From NCBI RefSeq assembly GCF_009184895.1, contig NZ_WESE01000001.1:682001-746000 (forward strand): 64,000 nt of DNA, written 5' to 3'. A program made the position numbers and the translations under genes. Under the pieces are notes generated by a model that was not told where the DNA came from, searched no databases, and saw only the letters and a program-made list of their open reading frames with translations. This stretch comes from Nostocoides sp. F2B08. GTDB lineage: Bacteria; Actinomycetota; Actinomycetes; Actinomycetales; Dermatophilaceae. Position 1 is the stretch's first letter, and each line of letters opens with the position of its first letter. Shown here piece by piece: positions 7,717-16,227 of this stretch.

Positions 7717-9288
7717 TCACCCATCCAGCAGGTCACGCAGCTCGCGCGCCACGATCTTGCCCGTCGCGTTCCGGGGCAGCTCGTCGACGAAGTGCACCTC
7801 GCGCGGGACGGCGTGCCGCGACACGCGCGACCGGCAGTGGTCGAGCACGGCGTCCGTGTCCAGGTCGGAGCCTGCGCGGCGCACGACGAACGCAGCCAGC
7901 CGCTGCCCGAAGCGCTCGTCAGAAACCCCGACGACCGCTGACTCGCGCACTCCTTCGAGCCGGTCGAGCACGTGCGCGACCTCGTCGGGATAGACGTTCT
8001 CCCCGCCGCTGATGATCATGTCGTCCTCGCGGCCCTCGAGGAAGAGCAGCCCGTCACGGACGTAGCCGAGGTCGCCGGTCGAGATGAGCCCGTCGACGAA
8101 CTCCTTGGTCTGTCCGGAGGTGTACCCCTCGAAGACGAGCTCGTTGGCGCAGAAGACCCGCCCCACGGCCCCTTCCGGCACCTCGCGGCCGCCGTCGTCG
8201 AGGATGCGCACGGTCGTGCCCCGGGGCGGCCGGCCGGCGCTGTCCGGGGCGAGCCGCAGGTCCTGGGGCGTGGCGATGGAGACCCAGGAGGCCTCGGTCG
8301 AGCCGTAGAGGTTGTGCAGGACGTCGCCGTACTCGTCCATGTATGCGGTGGCCAGGCCGCCCGGAAGCGCCGAGCCGCTGACGGCCGTGATCCGCAGGGG
8401 TCGCCTCGTCCGCGCCGCGGGGTCGCTCGGCAGCTCGAGCATCCGGTGCAGCATCACGGGCACCGCGACGTGCGCGTGCACCTGGAACTCCTCCAGGGCC
8501 TCGCGGGCCTCCGCGGGGTCGAACCTGCGCTGGAGCACCACGGTGGCGCGGATTCCGAGCGCGAGCTGGAGCGCCGCATACCCCCACGCGTGGAAGATCG
8601 GCGCCGAGATCAGCACCCGCTCGCCGGCGTTGAAGGGGATCCGGTCCAGGATCGTCGCGAGCGGGCCGATGCCCGGGGGCGTGCGCCGGGTCGCGCCCTT
8701 CGGCGACCCCGTCGTGCCGGAGGTGAGGACGATCGTCCGCCCACCTCGGGCGGGGCGCACGACGAGCGGCCGGCGGGTATGCGCGACGGCCTCCTCGAGA
8801 TCGCTCTCACTGATTCGGGTCAGGTCGAGCTCGGCCACCGTGGCTGCGAACTCGTCGTCATGGACGATCATGCTCAGGTCCTGGTCGATCGCCACCTGCG
8901 CGAGCTGGTTGGCCGTCAGCCCGGTGTTGAGCAGGACCAGGTCGGCGCCGAGCGCATCGACCGCGGCCATGGCGGCGACCGCCCCGACGTGGTTCCGGGC
9001 TAGCAGCCCGACCCGGTCCCGGCCGCGCAGCCCGAAGCCGCGCAGCACCTCGCTCGTGCGCTCGACGCGGGCGAGGAGCTCGTCGTAGGTCAGCTCGCCG
9101 GACTCGGCGTCGATGACCGCGAAGCGGTTCGGCGAATGCTTGGCCGCCTGACGCAGCTCCCCGAACAGACCCACGCCATAGGTGAGGAGCGACCCGACCT
9201 GACCCGCGGTCCGGTGCGGCAGAGCGGGCGCGATGACCCCCCGCCGGACGAGCGTGAGGACGTCGCCGAGCAGGCCGGGTCCGAGCAT
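7717..9288 (-). CDS. Acyl-CoA synthetase (AMP-binding enzyme)
   Basis: This 523-residue member of the ANL superfamily should activate a carboxylic acid to its adenylate and then its CoA thioester. The P-loop TSGTTGSPKGA, the YGSTEASW motif, the STGDLGYV hinge region, the GGENVYPDEV motif and the catalytic Lys in PRNATGKIVARE are all present. An N-terminal hydrophobic segment and the sequence pattern resemble fatty-acid-CoA ligases of the FadD type. ATG at 9288 overlaps the topA stop by one base, so it is co-transcribed with topA, an unusual partner. The substrate cannot be read from the sequence. Confidence 0.9.
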   Translation of the reverse strand: MLGPGLLGDVLTLVRRGVIAPALPHRTAGQVGSLLTYGVGLFGELRQAAKHSPNRFAVIDAESGELTYDELLARVERTSEVLRGFGLRGRDRVGLLARNHVGAVAAMAAVDALGADLVLLNTGLTANQLAQVAIDQDLSMIVHDDEFAATVAELDLTRISESDLEEAVAHTRRPLVVRPARGGRTIVLTSGTTGSPKGATRRTPPGIGPLATILDRIPFNAGERVLISAPIFHAWGYAALQLALGIRATVVLQRRFDPAEAREALEEFQVHAHVAVPVMLHRMLELPSDPAARTRRPLRITAVSGSALPGGLATAYMDEYGDVLHNLYGSTEASWVSIATPQDLRLAPDSAGRPPRGTTVRILDDGGREVPEGAVGRVFCANELVFEGYTSGQTKEFVDGLISTGDLGYVRDGLLFLEGREDDMIISGGENVYPDEVAHVLDRLEGVRESAVVGVSDERFGQRLAAFVVRRAGSDLDTDAVLDHCRSRVSRHAVPREVHFVDELPRNATGKIVARELRDLLDG

Positions 9289-12104
9289 CAGGATGCGGCC
9301 TTCCTCGCCGTCTTCTTGGCTGCGGTCGTCTTATGGGTCGTCGCCTTCTTGGCGGTCGTCTTCTTCGCGGTGGACTTCTTCGCCGTCGACTTCCGAGTCG
9401 CCCGCTTGCGGGTCGTCGGGCCCTTGGCGCGCTTCTCCGCGAGCAGCTCGGCGGCCCGCTCGGCCGTGATGGTCTCCGGCTCATCGCCCTTGCGCAGGGT
9501 CGCGTTGACCTCACCGTCGGTGACGTAGGGACCGAAGCGCCCGTCCTTGACCACCATGGGCTTGCCCGTCGCCGGGTCGGCGCCGAGCTCCTTGAGCGGC
9601 GCCGCGGCGGCTCGCCCCCGGGTCTTCGGCTGGGCGTAGATCGCGAGCGCCTCCTCGAGCGTGATGTCGAAGAGCTGGGCCTCGGTGGCGAGCGAGCGGG
9701 AGTCGGTGCCCTTCTTCAGGTAGGGACCGTAGCGGCCGTTCTGTGCGGTGATCTCGACCTCGACCTGCTTCTCGGCGCCGTCCTCGCCGGTGGCCGTCTC
9801 GGTCACGGTGCCGACCACCCGCGGCAGGGACAGCAGTCGCAGGGCGGTGGCCAGGTCGATGGTCGCCAGGTCCATGTCCGTGAACAGGGAGGCGGTGCGG
9901 GGCCTGACCTTCGCCTTGCCCTTGGTGGCGCCCTCCTCCGCGTCGGGGAGCACCTCGGTGACGTAGGGGCCGTAACGACCGGCCTTGGCGACGATGTCGC
10001 GACCGGTCTCGGGGTCCTGCCCGAGAACACGTCCGTCGTCGGCCGCGGCCGCGAGCACCTCGCGGGCCTTGGCCGGCGTCAGCTCGTCCGGAGCGATGTC
10101 GTCGGCGATGGTCCCCCGGCGCGGGCTCGTCTCGGTGGCGGCACCGTCGGTCATCTCGCCGGTGGCGGGGTCCACGCCTCGCGGTGCCACCTCCTCGACG
10201 TAGGGGCCGTAGCGGCCGACACGGACGACGATGCCGTCGCCGATGTCGATCGTGCTGATCGCGCGGGCGTCGATGTCACCGAGGTCGTCGACGAGCTCGC
10301 GCAGTCCCTCTCCGGTGGTCGCCTCGTCGCCGAAGTAGAAGCGGCGCAGCCACTCGACGCGGTCCTCCTGGCCGGCGGCGATCTCGTCGAGCGCGTCCTC
10401 CATCGTCGCGGTGAAGTCGTAGTCGACGAGGTGCTCGAAGTGCACCTCGAGCAGGCGGGTGACGGCGAAGGCCAGCCAGGTCGGCACCAGGGCGTTGCCG
10501 CGGGTGCGGACATAGCCGCGGTCCTGGATCGTGCCGATCGTCGAGGCGTACGTCGAGGGCCGGCCGATGCGGCGTTCCTCCATCGCCTTGACGAGGGTCG
10601 CCTCGGTGTAGCGCGGCGGCGGGCTCGTCTCGTGGCCGTCCGCCTCGGCGCGCAGCACGGTCAGGGCCACGCCCTCGCTCAGCTTCGGCAGGCGGCGCTC
10701 CTGCTCCGCCTCGTCCCTCTTGCGCAGCGTGCGCTTCTCGTCGCGGCCCTCCTCGTAGGCGGCGAGGAAGCCGCGGAAGGTGATCACGGTGCCGCTCGCG
10801 GAGTACTCCACGGTATGCGCGGGAGCCTCAGCGTCGAGCGTCGCGCCGAGCTTGACCGTGGCGGTCGACCCGACGGCGTCGGCCATCTGCGAGGCCACGG
10901 TGCGCTTCCAGATCAGCTCGTACAGGGCGAACTCGTCGCCGCGGAGCTCACCGGCGACCTGGGCGGGGGTGCGGAAGCTGTCCCCGGCGGGTCGGATCGC
11001 CTCGTGCGCCTCCTGGGCGCCCTTGTTCTTCGTGGCGTACCGGCGGGGGGCGTCCGGCACGTAGTCGGCACCGTAGAGGTCGCGGGCCTGCTGACGGGCC
11101 GCGGTCAGGGCAGACTCCGACAGCGTCGTGCTGTCGGTCCGCATGTACGTGATGAAGCCGTTCTCGTAGAGCCGCTGGGCCACCCGCATCGCGTTCTTGC
11201 TCGACAGGCGCAGCTTGCGGCTGGCCTCCTGCTGCAGCGTCGACGTCGTGAACGGCGCGGCGGGGCTGCGTCGGTACGGCTTCTCCGAGACCGAGGTGAC
11301 GGAGACGTCGGCGGCGCGCGTCGCATACGCGATCTGCTCGGCGGCCGACCGGTCCAGGTGGGCGACGTCGGCGGTCTTCAGGGTGCCGTCGTCGGCGAAG
11401 TCCCGACCGGTGGCGACCTTGCGTCCGTCGACCTGGGTGAGCCGTGCGGTGAAGCGGTTGGACTCGGCGTCGGGGGTGACGTCGGCCGTGACGTCCCAGT
11501 AGGACGCCGCGCGGAACGCCATCCGCTCCCGCTCGCGCTCGACGACCAGCCGGGTGGCCACCGACTGGACCCGGCCGGCGGACAGGCCGGCCTTGACCTT
11601 GCGCCATAGCACCGGCGAGATCTCGTAGCCGTAGAGCCGGTCGAGGATCCGGCGGGTCTCCTGGGCGTCGACGAGCGCCGTGTCGATGTCACGCGTGGCG
11701 CGCACGGCCCGGTTGATGGCCTCCTTGGTCACCTCGTTGAAGACCATCCGCTTGACCGGCACCTTCGGCTGCAGGGTCTCCAGCAGGTGCCATGCGATGG
11801 CCTCGCCCTCGCGGTCCTCATCCGTGGCGAGATAGAGCTCGTCGGAGTCCTTGAGCAGCCGCTTGAGCTCGGTGACCTTCTTCTTCTTGTCGGCGTCGAC
11901 CACGTAGTACGGCTCGAAGTCGGCATCGACGTTCACGCCGAACTTGCCGAACGGGCCCTTCTTGATCTCCGCCGGCATCTCGCTCGGCGTCGGGATGTCC
12001 CGGATGTGGCCTACAGAGGCCTCGACGGTGTAGTCCGAGCCCAGGAAGCCGGCGATCTTCTTCGCCTTGGCGGGGGACTCGACGATGACGAGCTTGCGAC
12101 TCAA
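9288..12104 (-). CDS. topA: DNA topoisomerase I
   Basis: This 938-residue type IA topoisomerase relaxes negative supercoils. The TOPRIM domain begins KLVIVESPAKAKKIAGFLG and carries ATDEDREGEAIAW; the active-site Tyr is about residue 320 in GFITYMRTDST. C-terminal DNA-binding repeats of the GRYGPYV type recur at least four times, replacing the zinc fingers of the E. coli enzyme. The final 40 residues are a Lys/Ala/Thr tail (KKSTAKKTTAKK), which in actinobacterial TopA increases processivity. The ATG at 12104 agrees with the family N-terminus. It is followed by the acyl-CoA synthetase with a one-base overlap. Confidence 0.97.
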   Translation of the reverse strand: MSRKLVIVESPAKAKKIAGFLGSDYTVEASVGHIRDIPTPSEMPAEIKKGPFGKFGVNVDADFEPYYVVDADKKKKVTELKRLLKDSDELYLATDEDREGEAIAWHLLETLQPKVPVKRMVFNEVTKEAINRAVRATRDIDTALVDAQETRRILDRLYGYEISPVLWRKVKAGLSAGRVQSVATRLVVERERERMAFRAASYWDVTADVTPDAESNRFTARLTQVDGRKVATGRDFADDGTLKTADVAHLDRSAAEQIAYATRAADVSVTSVSEKPYRRSPAAPFTTSTLQQEASRKLRLSSKNAMRVAQRLYENGFITYMRTDSTTLSESALTAARQQARDLYGADYVPDAPRRYATKNKGAQEAHEAIRPAGDSFRTPAQVAGELRGDEFALYELIWKRTVASQMADAVGSTATVKLGATLDAEAPAHTVEYSASGTVITFRGFLAAYEEGRDEKRTLRKRDEAEQERRLPKLSEGVALTVLRAEADGHETSPPPRYTEATLVKAMEERRIGRPSTYASTIGTIQDRGYVRTRGNALVPTWLAFAVTRLLEVHFEHLVDYDFTATMEDALDEIAAGQEDRVEWLRRFYFGDEATTGEGLRELVDDLGDIDARAISTIDIGDGIVVRVGRYGPYVEEVAPRGVDPATGEMTDGAATETSPRRGTIADDIAPDELTPAKAREVLAAAADDGRVLGQDPETGRDIVAKAGRYGPYVTEVLPDAEEGATKGKAKVRPRTASLFTDMDLATIDLATALRLLSLPRVVGTVTETATGEDGAEKQVEVEITAQNGRYGPYLKKGTDSRSLATEAQLFDITLEEALAIYAQPKTRGRAAAAPLKELGADPATGKPMVVKDGRFGPYVTDGEVNATLRKGDEPETITAERAAELLAEKRAKGPTTRKRATRKSTAKKSTAKKTTAKKATTHKTTAAKKTARKAAS

Positions 12105-12242
12105 CGGGGGTACCTCGACTGCATTCTTCGCTCCCCCGTGCAGCGGATTCGTCGCTGTCGGCGGCGAGGGGGCGTCGGACAGAACCTAGCGGACGGTGTC
12201 AAGTCCGCCGAAACCCGCTGGTCCGGGAGGTGGGACGCCTCA

Positions 12243-12326
12243 CCTTTCTCTCCCCATGCGGGAAACGGCTCCTTCACCACGGAACATTTCCATAGTGAAG
12301 GAGCCCTTTCTCTCCCATGCGGGAAA
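12243..12326. repeat. Three-hairpin repeat array between the ABC permease and topA
   Basis: Two near-identical units, CCTTTCTCTCCCCATGCGGG at 12243 and CCTTTCTCTCCCATGCGGG at 12305, each can fold (CCTTT...AAAGG around CCC-ATGC-GGG). Between them is a third stem, GGCTCCTTCAC (12267-12277) / GTGAAGGAGCC (12295-12305), whose loop contains GGAACATTTCC. The element lies in a 254-bp gene-free gap (12105-12358). It resembles a REP- or MITE-like element or a strong terminator of the ABC operon. Confidence 0.75.
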
Positions 12327-12358
12327 GGTGACCCGGGCCTTAGAGCCACCCGACCCGG

Positions 12359-13171
12359 CTACTTGACCTCGCTGCGCAGCACCCGCCACGTGCCGATGGC
12401 CAGCGGCAGCCCGATCCACAGCAGCGAGGACGTGGCCAGCTGCCCGGCGGTCGTCCACGTGAGCGTGCCCTCGAGCAGCGGCGCACCGCTGCGGGACAGG
12501 TCGACCCACGGGGCGACCTCCGCCATCCGCTCGCTGAACTGCGTCGCCACGGCGATCACGGAGGGCAGGGCGAGAACGGCGACGATCGCCACGGGGGTGT
12601 TGAGGAAGAGGAAACCGAAGGCCACGCCCTGGAGCACCGACAGCGCCATGACGACGACGAACCCCGCGAGCTGGGCGGCGCTCATGTCGTAGCCGCTCGG
12701 CCGGCCCAGGAGCCCGGTCGCCGCGGTCACGAGGTAGGCCAGGGCGACCGAGACGACGACGACGGCGACCCCCAGGACGAGGCCGGCGACGACCCGGGCC
12801 AGCACGATCCGGCCACGGCGTGGTTCGAGGGCGAACGTCACGAGGCCGGCGCGCTGGCTCCACTCGGCGGTGGCGGCCATGATGCCGAGGACGGGCAGCA
12901 GGATGCCGAGCGGTCCCCCGGCCGCTCCGAGCGAGGTGCCCACGGTCACCTCAGGAGCCTCGCCGAAGATCGCGAACGCGACCATGAGGACCAGCGCGAG
13001 AGCGAGCGTCACGATGACGAGCCAGCGGCCCGCGAGGGTGTCGACCATCTTGCGCACCTCGAGGCCGACCAGCCGGGTGAGCGGGACCGGACCCGGAGGA
13101 GGCAGGAACGAGCCGACCTGCGGCCCTCGCGACGCGGTCGGGGATGCGGACGGGGCGGAGATGGTGGTCAT
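12359..13171 (-). CDS. ABC-2 type transporter permease
   Basis: This 270-residue integral membrane protein has a Pro/Ser-rich N-terminus, the EVRKMVDT segment that precedes the first helix in ABC-2 permeases, and six predicted membrane helices with the RGRIVLARV loop. It forms the channel of an exporter with the ATPase encoded immediately upstream. Its ATG (13171) overlaps the ATPase stop by 4 bases (ATGA), indicating tight coupling. The substrate is unknown; the adjacent divergent two-component system is the likely controller, as in many antimicrobial- or lipid-efflux loci of actinobacteria. Confidence 0.88.
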   Translation of the reverse strand: MTTISAPSASPTASRGPQVGSFLPPPGPVPLTRLVGLEVRKMVDTLAGRWLVIVTLALALVLMVAFAIFGEAPEVTVGTSLGAAGGPLGILLPVLGIMAATAEWSQRAGLVTFALEPRRGRIVLARVVAGLVLGVAVVVVSVALAYLVTAATGLLGRPSGYDMSAAQLAGFVVVMALSVLQGVAFGFLFLNTPVAIVAVLALPSVIAVATQFSERMAEVAPWVDLSRSGAPLLEGTLTWTTAGQLATSSLLWIGLPLAIGTWRVLRSEVK

Positions 13172-14085
13172 GCTGCGGCTCCTGTCGGACGGGCGACCGG
13201 ACCGGCACGGTCCTGGTCGGTGGTGAGCGTGAGGAACAGCTCCTCGAGGCCGGCCCGCTCGCCGTGGCTCAGGCGGAGCAGGACGATGCCGTGCGCGAGC
13301 GCAAGGCGCCCGACGGTCTCCGCGTCCGCCGTGACCGACAGCCCCGCGGGCGTGGTCGTGACCTCGGCGCCGGTCTCGACGAGGGCCGCGGCCAGGGTGC
13401 GGTCGTCCAGGGAGCGGACGAACGTCGTCGTCGGCGCCAGCAGGTCGTCCAAGGACCCCTCGGCGATGATCCGCCCGCGACCGATGACGATGAGCTCGTC
13501 GGCGATCGCCTCGATCTCGTGGAGCAGGTGGGACGAGAGCAGGACGGTTCCGCCGCGCTCGGCGAAGTCACGCAGCAGCCCCCGCATCCAATGGATGCCC
13601 TGCGGGTCCAGGCCGTTGGCGGGCTCGTCGAGGATGAGGACCTGCGGGTCGCCCATGAAGGCCGCCGCGAGCCCCAGCCGCTGCCGCATCCCGAGGGAGT
13701 AGCCGCGCACGCGCCGGCTCGCCTCGTCCGCCGTCAGGCCGACGAGCTCGAGCATCTCCTCGACCCGGGACCGCGGCACGCCGAGGTGGATCGCGACGAG
13801 CCGGAGCGTCTCGAGCCCGGTCCGGCCCGGATGCTGGGCCGAGGCGTCGAGCATGACCCCGACCAGGCGGCCGGGGTTGGTCAGCTCGGCATACGGACGG
13901 CCTGCGATCAGGGCCCGGCCGCTGGTCGGCGGAGTCAGTCCGGTCATCATCCGCATCGCGGTCGACTTGCCGGCGCCGTTCGGCCCGAGGAACCCGACGA
14001 CCCGGCCGGGCTCGACGGCGAAGGACACGTCGTCGACGGCAGTGACGGGTCCGTAGGTCTTGGTGAGTCGCTCGGTGGTGATCAT
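13168..14085 (-). CDS. ABC transporter ATP-binding protein (DrrA/BcrA-like)
   Basis: This 305-residue ATPase has Walker A GPNGAGKST (residues ~38-46), the signature-like RGYSLGMRQRLGLA, Walker B VLILDEPANGLDP and the switch His in LLSSHLLHEIE. The C-terminal 80 residues form the extra domain usual in DrrA-type exporters. ATG at 14085 is chosen over an ORF extension to 14121, because GGTGGGGAC lies upstream and the family starts with a strand right after MITTERLTKTYG. It drives export through the following permease. The operon diverges from a histidine kinase gene across 139 bases. Confidence 0.92.
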   Translation of the reverse strand: MITTERLTKTYGPVTAVDDVSFAVEPGRVVGFLGPNGAGKSTAMRMMTGLTPPTSGRALIAGRPYAELTNPGRLVGVMLDASAQHPGRTGLETLRLVAIHLGVPRSRVEEMLELVGLTADEASRRVRGYSLGMRQRLGLAAAFMGDPQVLILDEPANGLDPQGIHWMRGLLRDFAERGGTVLLSSHLLHEIEAIADELIVIGRGRIIAEGSLDDLLAPTTTFVRSLDDRTLAAALVETGAEVTTTPAGLSVTADAETVGRLALAHGIVLLRLSHGERAGLEELFLTLTTDQDRAGPVARPTGAAA

Positions 14086-14127
14086 GTCCCCACCGTCCCG
14101 CGCGGCGCATACCCCGCACATCGACCA

Positions 14128-14141
14128 CCGGTCCCGACCGG
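14128..14141. promoter_or_regulatory. Palindrome in the divergent ABC / two-component intergenic region
   Basis: CCGGTCCCGACCGG is a perfect 6+2+6 inverted repeat about 43 bases upstream of the ABC ATPase start and 84 upstream of the kinase start. The position fits an operator, perhaps for the NarL-type regulator encoded next door; binding is an inference. Confidence 0.4.
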
Positions 14142-14212
14142 GTCATCCTTCGGTATCCGCCCTGTGCGGTGAACCGGTCCCCCGGACGGATCCACCCCTC
14201 CTTCCGCTCACC

Positions 14213-14218
14213 TAGATT
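14213..14218 (+). promoter_or_regulatory. -10 element for a leaderless histidine kinase mRNA
   Basis: TAGATT fits the actinobacterial -10 consensus TANNNT and is followed by exactly 6 bases and then the ATG at 14225. No Shine-Dalgarno sequence is present. Transcription should therefore start at the A of the start codon. No clear -35 hexamer is visible. Confidence 0.55.
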
Positions 14219-14224
14219 GCTGGT

Positions 14225-15457
14225 ATGCGGTGGTCCGGTCTGCCTCGAGCGGCGCGCTCCGGGTGGGAGCGGGTCCGCGAGGACCTCGACGCCGGGCCCA
14301 AGGCCCCGCCGCTGAACCAGTGGCAGAACACCTGGCGGCTCGTCCTCGTGGTCTTCGTCGGCTACACGTCCTGGGCGGCGACCGGACTGCAGAACGCCTC
14401 CACCCACTCGACCGGGCGCTGGGTGCTGCTCGCCGTCGACGCGCTCGTCGGGCTCGTCGCCATCCCCATCGTCCAGCGCCGGCGTGAGCACCCCGTCGCC
14501 GTCGCGGTCGTCCTGGCCCTGCTGGGTGGCGTGTTCCTCTCCGTCACCGGCGCAGTGCTGCTCGCGCTCGCCTCCCTCGCCGCACGACGCAACCTGCGCG
14601 GCCTGGCCATCGTCATTCCCCTCGTCGTCGCGATGTCGCTCGTGTCGGAGCTGATCTGGCCGCCGGACGATCCGCTGCGGGCCTGGCAGACCGGAGCCGG
14701 GTCGGCACTGGCCACCGTCACCTTCGCAGCGGTCGCCTACGCGATCGGCGCCAACCGCGCCCTGGTGCAGTCGCTGCGGGAACGAGCCACCGCCACCGAA
14801 CGCGAGAAGGCCGCCCGCGAGGCCCAGGGTCGCGCGGCCGAGCGCACCCGCATCGCCCGCGAGATGCACGACGTCCTCGCCCATCGGATCTCACTCGTGG
14901 CGATGCACGCCGGGGCGCTGACCTACCGTGAGGACCTCTCCCGGGAGGAGCAGCGGACCGCGGCCGCGACGATCGAGCGCAACGCACGGGAGGCGCTCAC
15001 CGAGCTCCGCGAGATCCTCGGAGTGCTCCGACAGAACGACGACGACGAGGTCGCCCGTCCAGCACCGGAGGCTCCGCAGCCGACCCTGCGCGACGTGCCC
15101 GCTCTCGTGGCGGAGGCGCGCACCCTGGGTGCCACCGTGACGGTGACCGACGACGCCGGCGAGGTTCCCGAACGGGTGGCGCGCACCGCATACCGGATCA
15201 TCCAGGAGGGGCTGACGAATGCCCGCAAGCATGCCCCGGACATGCCGGTGTCCGTCCGGCTCTCCGGCGGTGGCGAGGACGACCTGGCGATCACCGTCGC
15301 CCAGCCGCTGCGTCCGGGGGCGCCAGCGACACCCGGCGCGGGGCTCGGCCTGCTCGGTCTGCGGGAGCGGGTCGTCCTGCACGGAGGGACGTTGGAGAGC
15401 GGACCCGGGTCCGACGGCAACTGGGTGCTCAGGGCGCGGATACCGTTGCAGGTATGA
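14225..15457 (+). CDS. NarL-type sensor histidine kinase
   Basis: This 410-residue kinase has an N-terminal membrane domain of about five helices (residues ~40-180) with very short loops, so it probably senses a signal in or at the membrane. A HisKA_3 dimerisation domain follows with the phosphoacceptor His215 in IAREMHDVLAHR, then an HATPase domain with N-box IIQEGLTNARKHA and GLGLLGLRERV. It phosphorylates the regulator encoded by the next gene, whose start overlaps its stop by 4 bases (ATGA). The ATG at 14225 is supported by the -10 element 6 nt upstream. It diverges from the ABC exporter, its likely target. Confidence 0.93.
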   Translation: MRWSGLPRAARSGWERVREDLDAGPKAPPLNQWQNTWRLVLVVFVGYTSWAATGLQNASTHSTGRWVLLAVDALVGLVAIPIVQRRREHPVAVAVVLALLGGVFLSVTGAVLLALASLAARRNLRGLAIVIPLVVAMSLVSELIWPPDDPLRAWQTGAGSALATVTFAAVAYAIGANRALVQSLRERATATEREKAAREAQGRAAERTRIAREMHDVLAHRISLVAMHAGALTYREDLSREEQRTAAATIERNAREALTELREILGVLRQNDDDEVARPAPEAPQPTLRDVPALVAEARTLGATVTVTDDAGEVPERVARTAYRIIQEGLTNARKHAPDMPVSVRLSGGGEDDLAITVAQPLRPGAPATPGAGLGLLGLRERVVLHGGTLESGPGSDGNWVLRARIPLQV

Positions 15458-16170
15458 GCACCGGGGCGCCGATCCGGGTCGTGGTCGTCGACGACGACCC
15501 GATGGTGCGGACGGCGTTGCGGATGTTCCTCGGCGGCGACTCGGGTATCACCGTCGTCGGTGAGGCCGAGGACGGGGAGGCCGGCGTGCGGCTCGTGCGG
15601 CGGGAGCGTCCCGACGTGGTGCTCATGGATATCCGGATGCCGGTGCGCGACGGCCTGAGCGCGACCGAGCAGATCCGACGCCTCCAGCCACCGCCCCAGG
15701 TCATCGTGCTCACGACCTTCGACGCCGACGAGTACGTCCTGCGCGCTCTGCGCAGCGGCGCCGCCGGGTTCCTCCTCAAGGACACCCCGCCGGCCCGGCT
15801 GGTCGAGGCCGTGCGCACGGTCGCGGCGGGCTCGCCGATGCTCTCCCCGAGCGTGACGGCCCAGCTCATCGCCGCTGTCGCCGCCCCACCCGAGCCGGAG
15901 GACCCCGAGGTGGCTCGCGCCCGGGCCGCCGTGCAGTCGCTCACCGAGCGCGAGCTCGACGTCGCCCGGGCGGTCGCCCGCGGACTGTCGAACGCGGAGA
16001 TCGCCGCGGAGCTGTATCTCGGGATCCCTACCGTCAAGACCTACGTCGGCCGGCTCTTTGACAAGCTCGACGTGGAGAACCGAGTGCAGATCGCCCTCCT
16101 CGTCCACGACGCCACCCGGGACTCCCCGGACGAGCCGGACAACGCCGGGCCGGACGAACGCAATAGTTGA
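15454..16170 (+). CDS. NarL/LuxR-type response regulator
   Basis: This 238-residue regulator has a receiver domain with acidic pocket VVVDDDP (residues 10-16), phosphoacceptor Asp59 in VVLMDIRMP, and switch residues TT and Lys in GFLLKDTPP. A C-terminal LuxR helix-turn-helix (LTERELDVARAVARGLSNAEIA, then PTVKTYV) binds DNA. It is the partner of the overlapping histidine kinase. The stop codon lies inside the palindromic operator of the following dioxygenase gene. The likely targets are its own operon and the divergent ABC exporter. Confidence 0.95.
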   Translation: MSTGAPIRVVVVDDDPMVRTALRMFLGGDSGITVVGEAEDGEAGVRLVRRERPDVVLMDIRMPVRDGLSATEQIRRLQPPPQVIVLTTFDADEYVLRALRSGAAGFLLKDTPPARLVEAVRTVAAGSPMLSPSVTAQLIAAVAAPPEPEDPEVARARAAVQSLTERELDVARAVARGLSNAEIAAELYLGIPTVKTYVGRLFDKLDVENRVQIALLVHDATRDSPDEPDNAGPDERNS

Positions 16171-16194
16171 TGCGTCAACCTTTTCTGCTACCGT
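16166..16194 (+). promoter_or_regulatory. Promoter and MarR-like operator of the dioxygenase gene
   Basis: GTTGATGCGTCAAC (16166-16179) is an inverted repeat of the kind bound by MarR-family repressors. Its first half contains a -35 like TTGATG (16167-16172), 16 bases before a -10 TACCGT (16189-16194). A repressor bound here would block RNA polymerase. No marR gene is in the window. Confidence 0.6.
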
Positions 16195-16227
16195 GGAACG
16201 CGACACCACGACCGTCAGGAGTGCCCG

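Noticed and set aside
9333-11609. 758-codon plus-strand frame opposite topA
   Set aside because: Antisense shadow of a secure topoisomerase gene, with no recognisable domain.
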